Shown one piece after another: positions 1-8,367 of a stretch of DNA of 64,000 nucleotides. Made by a program: the position numbers and the translations under genes. Position 1 is the stretch's first letter. Every line of letters begins with the position of its first letter. The notes under the pieces are model-generated. The model searched no databases and was not told the DNA's origin. It was given only the letters and a program-made list of their open reading frames with translations. Source of the stretch: a bacterium. Lineage in GTDB: Bacteria; Zixibacteria; MSB-5A5; GN15; FEB-12. The DNA is taken from NCBI GenBank assembly GCA_030605565.1, contig JAUWIB010000112.1, positions 1 through 64,000 on the forward strand, given 5' to 3'.

Positions 1-39
1 TACTCGACTTCCTTCGATCTCTACCGTATCCTTGCTCAT
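1..39 (-). CDS. 5' end of an unidentified gene, cut by the window edge
   Basis: Thirteen codons are visible, reading MSKDTVEIEGSRV from an ATG at 37-39. An AAGGA ribosome-binding site (complement of 47-51) lies 7 nt upstream, which makes this a credible start. The opening resembles the N-terminus of translation initiation factor IF-1 (M-x-K-x-x-x-I-E-x-E-G-x-V), but 13 residues are too few to name it. Its leader folds into a strong hairpin that would bury the ribosome-binding site (see 40-103). Confidence 0.5.
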   Translation of the reverse strand, partial: MSKDTVEIEGSRV

Positions 40-103
40 GAGCGTATCCTTTCTCTCGGTTATCATCCGAGAGCTTAAAGTTTCACAACTAGAGGATACG
101 CTC
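40..103 (-). promoter_or_regulatory. Nested hairpin leader covering the ribosome-binding site of the leftmost gene
   Basis: Positions 40-50 (GAGCGTATCCT) are perfectly complementary to 93-103 (AGGATACGCTC), an 11-bp stem. Inside it a second perfect 7-bp stem pairs 53-59 (CTCTCGG) with 67-73 (CCGAGAG) around a 7-nt loop. In the minus-strand transcript the outer stem ends directly against the ATG and contains the AAGGA ribosome-binding site. This suggests translational control by occlusion; the ligand or trigger, if any, is unknown. It does not match a riboswitch class I recognise. Confidence 0.5.
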
Positions 104-233
104 TTTCTTTTATCTCATCCACAACTTCCGACTATATCTCATTATTCTAGCCATAATCATACAAACAGCAGGCGCTTTCTTACGTCGGCTTCAACGACAT
201 GTTGTGTATTACTGTAGACAACTGAGATAGGCC

Positions 234-824
234 TTATAGTACAGAAAATGCTGTTTCAAGTGATTGGTTGAATTGAGTCTCTTTCAGACCTTTGACTAAA
301 GTACGCTGTACTTCTAAGATTAGACCGAGGTTGTGTGAACCACCCATCACGCATGCAACATTCTTGCCGAAGCGGTGCATCACAATGTCGTTCATATCAT
401 CCACACCCTTGTCTGACCAAACTTGCTTACAAGCACCGTACTCTAATTCTGACTTTGCTAGGTTTTCACAGTATTCGCTTTTGATTGTATTCTTTGAATC
501 ATCGGACCAATTGCCAAAGAGTGCACCAATAGTTGGCTCAATCACTAAAGGACCTATTTCTTCAAGCAACGCGTCCCTTTTTTCAGCCCCTAGCTGTACA
601 ACAGAAGAACGGCTTACGAGATGGAGTAACAGATATTGAAACTCAAACAGTACATATCCCCAGTTCCTATCGTTTTCCTCCTGCGAATTAAATTCCATTG
701 AAGGGCGAAGACTATTCGCCATAGAAAGTGATCCGTCTATAATCGCCTTAGAAAGAGCTTGAATCGGTGCTGTGTTCTTGTGCGACTCTTTGATGATTTT
801 ACGCCAAAGCTTAGACAAGCGCAT
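234..824 (-). CDS. Hypothetical protein, 196 aa
   Basis: An unrecognised soluble protein with no signal peptide or clear membrane segment. The start is an ATG preceded by an AGGGA ribosome-binding site about 7 nt upstream (complement of 832-836). The N-terminal half is helical in character (KIIKESHKN, ALSKAIIDG), and the middle has a hydrophobic stretch (YVLFEFQYLLLHLV, residues about 57-70). The codon composition looks less GC-rich than the housekeeping genes further right and matches the next gene at 985-1527. That pair may be accessory DNA. No function can be inferred; the 130 bases between this gene and the left-edge hairpin hold nothing I recognise. Confidence 0.6.
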   Translation of the reverse strand: MRLSKLWRKIIKESHKNTAPIQALSKAIIDGSLSMANSLRPSMEFNSQEENDRNWGYVLFEFQYLLLHLVSRSSVVQLGAEKRDALLEEIGPLVIEPTIGALFGNWSDDSKNTIKSEYCENLAKSELEYGACKQVWSDKGVDDMNDIVMHRFGKNVACVMGGSHNLGLILEVQRTLVKGLKETQFNQSLETAFSVL

Positions 825-984
825 AATTAATCCCTACTACGAAAGCTAATAAATATCATCACTATGGAAAAACACAACATTGTTTATTATGGTCTTCTCA
901 TAAGACCTTTGGGCTACAGGCGTATCACAAATCCGCACCGCTGCTTAGTAAGATCATTACGTGCATGACGGTGTTTCACGAAAT

Positions 985-1527
985 CTATTTTCCTCTGTAC
1001 TCTTTTACATCCGTGATAATCCATTCGAGCATTTCCCAATGGCTTAGTTTGGTTGCATCATTGCCCATGCTCTTTCTGATTTCGAGAAGAAACAAACCCA
1101 ATAGAGACACTATGTGTCTGGCACCATCTTTATCTGCAGGTGTTTCTTGATCAGCTGTACTATATGCATGTTGAAATAAGTTGTTGTATGCTCTTACAAC
1201 TTCGTCGTTTGCAACCAGTGCTAGCTGAAAAGATTGTTTCCGGTAATCTACAGAAAACATTGTCTGACGGGCAATTTCGTCCTTGTCTACATTCTGGTTG
1301 TTCTCGTCCACTTCCCATGCAGCTTGAGAGGTCAGTAGAAGTATGAATGGCTCAAGGATGACATTGTAAATCTCAATCCTGTCACCCCTCAGTTTATCTT
1401 CAATATCCAGTCTTCTTTGCAATTTTGTACGTATCCGCCATCCTACCGCAGTCAGTAGTAGGACAAGAATGGGCGTCGCTATTGAACCAATAGCAGTTGC
1501 ATAATCAAGCCATGTTTTTGCTTCCAT
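985..1527 (-). CDS. Hypothetical membrane-anchored protein, 180 aa
   Basis: Residues about 10-30 (YATAIGSIATPILVLLLTAV) form one transmembrane helix. A charged, probably cytoplasmic domain follows, beginning WRIRTKLQRRLDIEDKLRGDR, with long helices to the end. AGGA lies about 5 nt upstream of the ATG. The pattern of one N-terminal helix and a small cytoplasmic helical domain is seen in many uncharacterised accessory proteins, and I do not recognise the family. The 160-bp gap to the downstream gene has only a weak 6-bp hairpin (891-907), so the two minus-strand genes may be co-transcribed. Confidence 0.6.
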   Translation of the reverse strand: MEAKTWLDYATAIGSIATPILVLLLTAVGWRIRTKLQRRLDIEDKLRGDRIEIYNVILEPFILLLTSQAAWEVDENNQNVDKDEIARQTMFSVDYRKQSFQLALVANDEVVRAYNNLFQHAYSTADQETPADKDGARHIVSLLGLFLLEIRKSMGNDATKLSHWEMLEWIITDVKEYRGK

Positions 1528-1824
1528 ATTTCCTATCCCGCTCTTCTATGACAACGGTTTTCTTGAATAGAAGCTACAAGTCGCAAGATCAGAGCGCAAG
1601 ATATCTTTCAAGGTTTGCATGATGACATTCCTATCATCACATACTCATTGACTTTTGGCGAGACTGCGATACATTTACGGCCATGCAAGATCGTGCTACC
1701 GCAACTGAGGGTGTACCCTGTTGAGAAGCAATGTTACGACCCTTGAGGGTTCCTGCCGCCTGGGTGCCCCGGACATTTGTCCGGGTGTCTTTGGTGACGT
1801 TCTTGAGAGACCCGGACGAACGGG

Positions 1825-1979
1825 CTTGTTGAAAAACCCCGATAGCCGTCATTGCGAGGAGCGAAGACACTCGTGTCGTAGCGACGCGGCAATCTCAATT
1901 CGTTGGGCGACATGTAGTATGAGATTGCCGCGCTCCCTACGGTCGCTCGCAATGACGGTTTGTGGGGTTTATCAACAGG
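1825..1979. repeat. MITE/REP-like element with CTTGTTGA terminal inverted repeats
   Basis: The ends CTTGTTGAAAAACCCC (1825-1840) and GGGGTTTATCAACAGG (1964-1979) are inverted repeats matching at 14 of 16 positions. Inside are a second inverted pair, GTCATTGCGAG / CTCGCAATGAC, and GCGGCAATCTCA / TGAGATTGCCGC. It codes for nothing. A second, inverted copy of the interior lies at 23211-23350, a degenerate copy near 29397-29550 and half a copy at 58727-58785. The rest of the 705-bp gene-free stretch 1528-2232 has short palindromes (for example CCCCGGACATTTGTCCGGG near 1767) and no convincing gene. Confidence 0.75.
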
Positions 1980-2232
1980 CGCAAACGCCCGGGCCACCCC
2001 GCCCTTCTGGGCGTGATTTCTTATATATGCTTAATGTCAGAATCCGGCCTTTTTCGCCAATTTCCACACCGAGAATTAGCCACAATGATTTACTAGACAA
2101 CAACTTAACGTTTTGACTCTTATGTCGTGCTTATGTTACCAACTACAGCCTCGTATGCAGCATGTTGCACATTATAGAATCTACGAATCATATCGTATCG
2201 ATACATACAGATTCGGAGTGAGTGACTAACCC

Positions 2233-3153
2233 GTGTCCTTGAACACCGAGCAACACAAGACCTACTCCCCCCCCTCCCCCGCCGCGGGCTACATCTTTGC
2301 GCTGGTGTCTGCTATTGGGGCGGGGCTGGCCACGGTGGTCGGAAAGTGGAATCTGGAATCGGTCCCCGTGCTGCTCATGAACAGCATTATCTTCACCGTC
2401 GCGACGGTCGCGCTGTCGGTCGGGTGGCTGCCGTTTGTGGGATTCAGAAAAGCGTTCTGCATTTCGCGGCAGGGCTGGTTCTGGGTATCGCTGTTCGCAA
2501 TCACATCGCTGCTGGCCGTCTGGGCTTTCTGGGAAGGCGTACATCGGATGGATCCGACGCTGGCGGCGTTTGTCAATCGCGCCGAAGTGCCGATGGTGAT
2601 CATCCTGGGCATCGTGATCCTAAAAGAACGATTCAGCCGCTGGGAGACACTGGGGCTGGTGCTATCGATAGTCGGTATCGTGATCATGAGGCTCACTCTG
2701 CGCTGGGAGTACTCGCTTGGTTTTTGGTTGGTGCTGTTGGGAGCGTTGTTCTTCGGATTGACCGAATTCGTATCCAAGATAGGCATTCGGCACGTACACC
2801 CGGTTACGCTGGCCTATTTGCGAAATATGATGCTGGCCGCAGCCTATTGGCTGATGTTTCTGGCGAGCGGTGAGAGCAGTGAGGGGCTCGGTGAGGTCTG
2901 GCCGGGCGTACTGGCCCTCGGTTTGATCGGCCCAATCATGGCACGCATGATGTACCTATTGGCCCTGAAGCGGATGGATCTTTCCAAGGTGGCGGTTATC
3001 AGTCAGACCCAACCGGTGTACGTAGTATTGATAGCGCTTTTTGCACTCGGACAGCTACCCACCGTACGAGAGACGGCGGGAGGTATCTTTCTCGTCATCG
3101 GATGCGTAGTGATGATCTTCGCGCGCGCCCGACCCGCTCGCGACAAATCATAA
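2233..3153 (+). CDS. EamA/DMT-superfamily transporter
   Basis: An inner-membrane permease of the drug/metabolite transporter superfamily, 306 aa with about ten hydrophobic helices. It is arranged as two EamA halves (residues about 15-150 and 160-295), the usual length. The first half has GAGLATVVGKW and ends VLSIVGIVIM; the second opens with the LGALFFGLTEFVSKIG helix and contains ISQTQPVYVVLIALFALGQ. These internal repeats are typical of the family. The substrate cannot be told from sequence. The start is GTG at 2233 because a stop lies just upstream in frame; the best SD-like sequence (GGAG) is rather far away, so expression signals are weak. Its last codons overlap the convergent PspC gene by 6 bp. 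Confidence 0.85.
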   Translation: MSLNTEQHKTYSPPSPAAGYIFALVSAIGAGLATVVGKWNLESVPVLLMNSIIFTVATVALSVGWLPFVGFRKAFCISRQGWFWVSLFAITSLLAVWAFWEGVHRMDPTLAAFVNRAEVPMVIILGIVILKERFSRWETLGLVLSIVGIVIMRLTLRWEYSLGFWLVLLGALFFGLTEFVSKIGIRHVHPVTLAYLRNMMLAAAYWLMFLASGESSEGLGEVWPGVLALGLIGPIMARMMYLLALKRMDLSKVAVISQTQPVYVVLIALFALGQLPTVRETAGGIFLVIGCVVMIFARARPARDKS

Positions 3154-3342
3154 CCCGATCGGGCGCTCCGGGATAATGATCCAGGCGAGGATGTACGCCA
3201 GCAATCCGCTACCGCCAACTAACGCCGCAGTGACCAGGATCAGCCGCACGATTGTCGGATCCATATCGAAGTATTCAGCCAAACCACCGCACACACCGGC
3301 AATCATTCGGCTTTCTCTCGATCTATAGAGCCTCTTATCCAT
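3148..3342 (-). CDS. PspC-domain protein, 64 aa
   Basis: A small membrane protein consisting of one PspC domain. The N-terminal signature RLYRSRESRMIAGVCGGLAE is followed by a hydrophobic segment (LILVTAALVGGSGLLAYILAWIII, described by ends L35-I58) and a short tail. PspC proteins take part in phage-shock or envelope-stress responses; stand-alone single-domain versions are common and their partners are often unknown. The start ATG has GGAG 8-9 nt upstream, and a good sigma-70-type promoter lies at 3400-3429. No other psp gene is near. Confidence 0.85.
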   Translation of the reverse strand: MDKRLYRSRESRMIAGVCGGLAEYFDMDPTIVRLILVTAALVGGSGLLAYILAWIIIPERPIGL

Positions 3343-3399
3343 GTAAATTCTCCCATGTAAGGAACATATCCGTCTCTATCGTTCGTCAGTCACCTGCTT

Positions 3400-3429
3400 A
3401 GTATACCACCTGTTGCCATGGTTTTTCAA
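3400..3429 (-). promoter_or_regulatory. Sigma-70-type promoter for the PspC gene
   Basis: On the minus strand TTGAAA (complement of 3424-3429) and TATACT (complement of 3400-3405) are separated by 18 bp. The -10 box lies about 60 nt upstream of the PspC ATG. Confidence 0.5.
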
Positions 3430-3483
3430 GCGTCAATTCTCAGTAAGTGCGATGCGGTCCGGTCCGGCATTAGGGCGCACGAT

Positions 3484-3519
3484 CAAAAAACCACCCCCGC
3501 CTTGCGGCAGGGGTGGTGT
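3484..3519 (-). terminator. Rho-independent terminator after the first LVIVD gene
   Basis: On the minus strand ACCACCCCTGCC, a CGCAA-type loop and GGCGGGGGTGGT are followed by six T. The same terminator recurs after the duplicated gene (5904-5940) and downstream of the protease gene (8306-8341). Confidence 0.85.
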
Positions 3520-3544
3520 AACAAGCTATCGAATCGCCGAGCAG

Positions 3545-5734
3545 CTACTCGCAGATCGGCGGCGGGCCACCGTTGAACATGAAGTCAACGAGAAAGACCA
3601 GATCCGAAATAGTGATGCCCGGCTCTCCGTCAATGTTGGCCGCTGCCATGTCCGGTGGTGGCGACCCGCCGGTGAACATGTAATCGACGAGGTAGACTAA
3701 GTCTGCAATGTCGGGGCCGAAACCACCGTCATCATTGACATCGCCGCATACGAAATCAAGTCCCAGTGTCAACGCAACGAAGCCACCCAGTGAGGTCATA
3801 TAGATATGATTACCACCTGTGGCAATGCCGGTTGCCGGCCTATGATTACGAAACCTTGCGATTTCACCGCCGCTGCAACTATCGGACCACCCGGCTGGAT
3901 CCACCGCTAACAAGGTATGAGAGTACCTATCCTCCACAAGAAGGTATCCGCCGGCATGACTGATAATATTGGAATGGAAATATCCGAAATCGGGGGGACG
4001 CCAAGAGGCTGTGTGAACAGGATTCAGCGGGTCGGAGATGTCCCAAACAAACACTGAGTCAGAACTCCAATGCGCAAAGTAAAGCAGGGAACCCATCACA
4101 TCGACACAGGCTACATCGTTAGGCAGCACGTGCTCTTTAACGGGATGAGGATTGGTCGGGTCGCTGATATCAAGAACTAAGAAACCTTCCATCAGGGATT
4201 CCGGCGAATAGAAGCTGGTGAGGGCATATCCATCGACAAGCACCATACTAACGTCCCCCCGATTGATCTCGGTTGGCCAATAATCACTGTCGATGTACGT
4301 GCCCACCATGACCAGGTTGTTCGGGTCTGAGATATCAATAATGCCATAACCCCAGCGCCACATAGTTATGTAGGCGTAGTCACCTCTAACATCTATGCTC
4401 TTGACGTAGTGGTTGCCGGTCAGGCAGGCACTCAGTATCACAGGAGCTGCAGGATTGCTGATATCGAAGGCGGTCACTCCGTTGGTATTGCCGATCAACA
4501 TTATGTTGTCGACAATTTCAATGGCATTGTTCATACCGAGTTCAGCCCAGCCAATTTGGGTGATGTTGGCAGGGTCACTCAGGTCCACTATTCTTATTGT
4601 ATCCTGAAATAGTAAGTAGCCGGTGTTGCCCCGCACTTCGACATCGAGAGGCTCGTCCTGGCATTCACTGAATACTCCGACTTCCACAGGTGACGCTCGA
4701 TTGGAAACATCATTGATAAAAAGACCATCTTCATAACGAGCAACGTAGAGATAATCATTGTCGTAGTCCATGCCACGAGCATACTGGCCGTTACCACCGC
4801 ACTTGGCAATAGAGTCCACAGCGTAGGGATCGGCAACATTGAGAACCTTCGCGCTGTTTCTGAGTTCACCACCAATAAAAACTATCGTATCATCCACTAA
4901 GACAAGGTCAAGGCTCATGCACCAGGACCAGTGACCAGTGTCGAGCGGAAAGTGGCTGAGCACGTAAGGCTCGCCATGGTACGGATCGATAATAGTCAGT
5001 CCGCTGTCACCATTGGCGATATAGACGAGGTCATTGGCCACTTCAATGCCGTTGGCCCAGTACGTCTCGGTGGGGATGGCACCGAAAAATATCCATGGAT
5101 CATTGGGGTTTATCACATTATACCCCCAGACGCGGGCTGCTGAGGTTATGAAAACGGAATCACCGATGACTTCGAGATCCCGACTACCACTGGAGTAGGA
5201 AGAGTAGGATATCTCATAGGGGTAGACAGGATTGCTCACGCTGATAACATGAAGCCCATACCCGGACACATAGGCTATATTGCCGACCACCTTGACACTT
5301 GTGCCTATGACCGAGTCGGGGTTCTGGTAACAACCGAGAATATCGGGGTTGTAAACATCAGAGACATCAACGATGGTCAGAGTTGCCCAATCGGTCCCCG
5401 TACTCATATCGCCGCCACCGCAAATGTAGGCATAGTTACCTACGACCTGAAGTCGTGTTGTGGTCGACGGCATATATATCCGCGAAGCGACCTGAGGGTT
5501 GGTCTTGTCGCTGACATCAAGAATCACCAAACCAAAATCCATGGTTAAGAAGGCGTAGTCTCCGACGGCGTCACAGTAGTAGGCATTATTCCAGAAAGCG
5601 GTGCCGGCGAGTTCGAGGACAGCGCCGTTCTCAGTAATAGCAGGTTCCTGTGGAGGGTTTGCATTGACATCCGTTACCGGTGTCAGCATGAGTACGGAAG
5701 TCAAAACAGCAAGAGCGAAGTTGGGAAAAGACAT
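3545..5734 (-). CDS. Secreted LVIVD-repeat beta-propeller with C-terminal dockerin-like tail (copy 1)
   Basis: A 729-aa exported protein. Residues 1-25 form a signal peptide ending VNA. From about residue 37 to 650 come repeated blade motifs of the LVIVD family (LVILDVSD, LTIVDVSD, RIVDLSDPANI, IIDISDPNNL, LVLDISDPTNP), which predict a beta-propeller. The last 67 residues hold two EF-hand-like dockerin-type repeats (DIADLVYLVDYMF and TISDLVFLVDFMF). They are bracketed by a Cys at the start (CGDVNDD) and one near the end (PPPICE). No catalytic residues are evident, so it is probably an adhesive or binding protein on the cell surface or in a complex. The ATG has GGAGG 6 nt upstream. Copy 1 has a 6-residue insertion (around DTGHWSWCMS) relative to copy 2. 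Confidence 0.9.
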   Translation of the reverse strand: MSFPNFALAVLTSVLMLTPVTDVNANPPQEPAITENGAVLELAGTAFWNNAYYCDAVGDYAFLTMDFGLVILDVSDKTNPQVASRIYMPSTTTRLQVVGNYAYICGGGDMSTGTDWATLTIVDVSDVYNPDILGCYQNPDSVIGTSVKVVGNIAYVSGYGLHVISVSNPVYPYEISYSSYSSGSRDLEVIGDSVFITSAARVWGYNVINPNDPWIFFGAIPTETYWANGIEVANDLVYIANGDSGLTIIDPYHGEPYVLSHFPLDTGHWSWCMSLDLVLVDDTIVFIGGELRNSAKVLNVADPYAVDSIAKCGGNGQYARGMDYDNDYLYVARYEDGLFINDVSNRASPVEVGVFSECQDEPLDVEVRGNTGYLLFQDTIRIVDLSDPANITQIGWAELGMNNAIEIVDNIMLIGNTNGVTAFDISNPAAPVILSACLTGNHYVKSIDVRGDYAYITMWRWGYGIIDISDPNNLVMVGTYIDSDYWPTEINRGDVSMVLVDGYALTSFYSPESLMEGFLVLDISDPTNPHPVKEHVLPNDVACVDVMGSLLYFAHWSSDSVFVWDISDPLNPVHTASWRPPDFGYFHSNIISHAGGYLLVEDRYSHTLLAVDPAGWSDSCSGGEIARFRNHRPATGIATGGNHIYMTSLGGFVALTLGLDFVCGDVNDDGGFGPDIADLVYLVDYMFTGGSPPPDMAAANIDGEPGITISDLVFLVDFMFNGGPPPICE

Positions 5735-5800
5735 TTATATCCTCCGATCCAAGAGTATCGTGAGATATTCCGCGTTGATTGGACACAAGTATGTATCCAT

Positions 5801-5828
5801 ACAATAATAAATTGTAGGATGTTGTCAA
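5801..5828 (-). promoter_or_regulatory. Sigma-70-type promoter of LVIVD copy 1
   Basis: TTGACA (complement of 5823-5828), a 16-bp spacer and TATTGT (complement of 5801-5806). The same boxes and spacing are kept in copy 2 although the spacer sequence has changed, which supports them being functional. Confidence 0.6.
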
Positions 5829-5903
5829 GGACAAATCAGGTGCGAACTGCCTGAGATTCCGTGTAGGTGCGTTGCGCTACGCTCCGGCATTACGGAACCG
5901 GAT

Positions 5904-5940
5904 CAAAAAAACCACCCCCACCTTGCGGCAGAGGTGGTGT
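5904..5940 (-). terminator. Rho-independent terminator after the second LVIVD gene
   Basis: The hairpin ACCACC(T)C...GGTGGGGGTGGT on the minus strand is followed by seven T. It is a duplicate of the terminator at 3484-3519 with one changed stem base on each side. Confidence 0.85.
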
Positions 5941-5965
5941 AACAAGCTATCGAATCGCCGAGCAG

Positions 5966-8137
5966 CTACTCACAGATCGGTGGCGGCCCTTCGTTGAACA
6001 TATAGTCAACCAGGTAAATGAGGTCGGCAATGTTGATGCCCGGCTCTCCGTCAATGTTAGCCGCGACCATATCCGGTGGTGGCGGCCCGCCAGTAAACAT
6101 GTAATCGACGAGGTAAACCAAATCGGCAATGTCCGGGATGAAACCACCATCATCATTAACATCGCCGCATACGAAATCAAGTCCCAGTGTCAACGCAACG
6201 AAGCCACCCAGTGAGGACATATAGATATGATTACCTCCTGTGGCAATGCCGGTTGCCGTCCTATGATTGCGAAACCTTGCGATTTTACCGCCGCTGCAAC
6301 TATCGGACCACCCGGATGGATCCACCGCTAACAAGGCATGAGAATACCTGTCCTCCACAAGAAGGTATCCACCGGCATGAGTGATGATATTGGAATGGAA
6401 ATGTCCAAATCCGGCGGGGTACCAGATGGCTATCTCAACAGGATTCAATACGTCGGAAATGTCCCACACAAGCATTGACGTAGAACCCCAATGCGCAAAG
6501 TAAAGCAGGGAATCCATCACATCGACACAGGCTACTGGACAAGGCAGCACGTGCTCTTTGACGGGATGAGGATTGGTTGGGTCGCTGATATCAAGAACTA
6601 AGAAACCGGACTTTAAGGATTCCGGCGAATAGAAGTTGGTAAGTGCATATCCACCGACAAGAGTTATACTTACGTTCCCCCGATTGATCTCTTCTGGCCA
6701 ATAATCACCGTCGATGTACGTGCCCACCATGACCAGGTTGTTCGGGTCTGAGATATCAATAATGCCATAACCCCAGCGCCACATAGTTATGTAGGCGTAG
6801 TCATCTCTGACGTCTATGCTCTTGACGTAGTGGTTGCCGGTCAGGCAGGAACTCAGTATCACTGGAGCAACCGGATTGCTGATGTCGAAGGCGGTCACAC
6901 CTCGGGTATTGCCAACCAACATCACATCGCCGACAATCTCAAGAGCGTCGTTCATACCGAGTTCAGCCCAACCTATCTGGGTGATGTTGGCAGGGTCACT
7001 CAGGTCCACTATTCTTATAGTGTCCATGAACATCAGATAACCGATATTGCCCTGCACTGCGATATCCCTGGGCTCGTACTGGCATTCCCTGAATACTCCG
7101 ACTTCCACTGGCCATGCTCGATTGGAAACATCATTGATGAAAAGGCCATTCTTTTCACGGGCAACATAGAGATAGTCATTGTCGAAATCCATACCACGAG
7201 CATACGTTCCGTTACCGCCGCATTTGGCAATAGAGTCTACAGCGTAGGGATCGGCAACATTAAGAACCTTCGCGCTGTTGCTGAGTTCACCACCAATAAA
7301 AACTATCGTGTCATCCACTAAGACAAGGTCATAGCTCAAGCCGCCTATGGGAAAGTGGCTGAGCACATAAGGTGGGCCGTTGTACGGATCGATAATAGTC
7401 AGTCCGCTGGTACCATTGGCGATATAGACGAGATCATTGGCCACTTCAATGCCGTTGGCCCAGTACGTCTCGGTGGGGATGGCACCGAAAAATATCCATG
7501 GATCATTGGGGTTTATCACATTATACCCCCAGACGCTGGAGGGAGAGGTTATGAAAACGGAATCACCGATGACTTCGAGATCCCGACTACCACTGAAGTA
7601 GGAAGAGTAGCATATCTCATAGGGGTAGACAGGATTGCTCACGCTGATAACATGAAGCCCATACCCGGACACATAGGCTATATTGCCGACCACCTTGACA
7701 CTTGTGCCCATGACCGAGTCGGGGTTCTGGTAACAACTGAGAATGTTGGGGTTGTAAACATCGGAAACGTCGACTATTGTCAGCGTTGCCCAATCTGTCC
7801 CCGTACTCATGTCGCCGCCACCGCAAACGTAGGCATAATCACCCACCACCTGAAGCCGGCTTGTGCCCGACGGCATGTATAACCGAGAAGCGACTTGAGG
7901 GTTGGTCTTGTCGCTGACATCAAGAATCACCAAACCAAAATCCATAGTGAGGAAGGCGTAGTCTCCGACGGCGTCACAGTAGTAGGCATTATTCCAGAAA
8001 GCTGTGCCGGCGAGTTCGAGGACAGCGCCGTTCTCAGTAATAGCAGGTTCCTGTGGAGGGTTTGCATTAACAACTGTTACCGACATCAGTAAGAGCACAG
8101 AAGTTAAGACAGCAAGAGCGAAGTTGCGAAAAGACAT
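5966..8137 (-). CDS. Secreted LVIVD-repeat beta-propeller with C-terminal dockerin-like tail (copy 2)
   Basis: A 723-aa paralogue of the gene at 3545-5734. I place the start at the ATG at 8135-8137 (MSFRNFALAV) because it has GGAGG 6 nt upstream and matches copy 1; an in-frame ATG 22 codons earlier (8203) lies in the leader. It has a signal peptide to about residue 25, LVIVD blades to about 650 and a 67-residue tail starting at residue 657 (CGDVNDDGGFIPDIADLVYL) and ending NEGPPPICE. In some positions the tail is closer to the protease gene's tail than to copy 1 (INIADLIYLVDYMF), as if tail modules had been exchanged. It has its own promoter and terminator, so the two copies are probably transcribed separately. 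Confidence 0.9.
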   Translation of the reverse strand: MSFRNFALAVLTSVLLLMSVTVVNANPPQEPAITENGAVLELAGTAFWNNAYYCDAVGDYAFLTMDFGLVILDVSDKTNPQVASRLYMPSGTSRLQVVGDYAYVCGGGDMSTGTDWATLTIVDVSDVYNPNILSCYQNPDSVMGTSVKVVGNIAYVSGYGLHVISVSNPVYPYEICYSSYFSGSRDLEVIGDSVFITSPSSVWGYNVINPNDPWIFFGAIPTETYWANGIEVANDLVYIANGTSGLTIIDPYNGPPYVLSHFPIGGLSYDLVLVDDTIVFIGGELSNSAKVLNVADPYAVDSIAKCGGNGTYARGMDFDNDYLYVAREKNGLFINDVSNRAWPVEVGVFRECQYEPRDIAVQGNIGYLMFMDTIRIVDLSDPANITQIGWAELGMNDALEIVGDVMLVGNTRGVTAFDISNPVAPVILSSCLTGNHYVKSIDVRDDYAYITMWRWGYGIIDISDPNNLVMVGTYIDGDYWPEEINRGNVSITLVGGYALTNFYSPESLKSGFLVLDISDPTNPHPVKEHVLPCPVACVDVMDSLLYFAHWGSTSMLVWDISDVLNPVEIAIWYPAGFGHFHSNIITHAGGYLLVEDRYSHALLAVDPSGWSDSCSGGKIARFRNHRTATGIATGGNHIYMSSLGGFVALTLGLDFVCGDVNDDGGFIPDIADLVYLVDYMFTGGPPPPDMVAANIDGEPGINIADLIYLVDYMFNEGPPPICE

Positions 8138-8203
8138 ATCAATCCTCCGATCCGGAAGTATCGTGGAGTATTCCATGCTGATTAGACACACATGTTTTCT
8201 CAT

Positions 8204-8231
8204 ACAATAGTGAATTATAGGATTTTGTCAA
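8204..8231 (-). promoter_or_regulatory. Sigma-70-type promoter of LVIVD copy 2
   Basis: TTGACA (complement of 8226-8231), a 16-bp spacer and TATTGT (complement of 8204-8209), matching the promoter of copy 1. Confidence 0.6.
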
Positions 8232-8305
8232 GGAGGAATCAGTTGCGAACTGCCTGAGATTCCGTGGAGGTACGTTGCGGTCCGGTCCGGCATTAGGGCG
8301 CACGA

Positions 8306-8341
8306 TCAAAAAACCACCCCCGCCTTGCGGCAGAGGTGGTG
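8306..8341 (-). terminator. Rho-independent terminator after the C25-type protease gene
   Basis: A third copy of the ACCACC...GGTGGT hairpin followed by six T on the minus strand, 26 bp past the protease stop codon. Confidence 0.85.
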
Positions 8342-8367
8342 TACATCGTTATCGGATTACAGTGTTG

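Larger units (their letters stand above)
3484..8305. repeat. Tandem duplication, unit about 2.4 kb, two LVIVD genes with their terminators
   Basis: The segment 3484-5903 and the segment 5904-8305 are direct repeats. Each carries a terminator, a full LVIVD gene, a leader and a TTGACA-N16-TATTGT promoter. Long stretches are identical at the nucleotide level (for example 4280-4400 against 6700-6820), while other parts have drifted. This is consistent with a recent duplication or continuing gene conversion. Confidence 0.9.

Noticed and set aside
32-217. 61-codon frame on the + strand at the left edge
   Set aside because: Low-complexity product, and the region is explained by the minus-strand leader hairpin.
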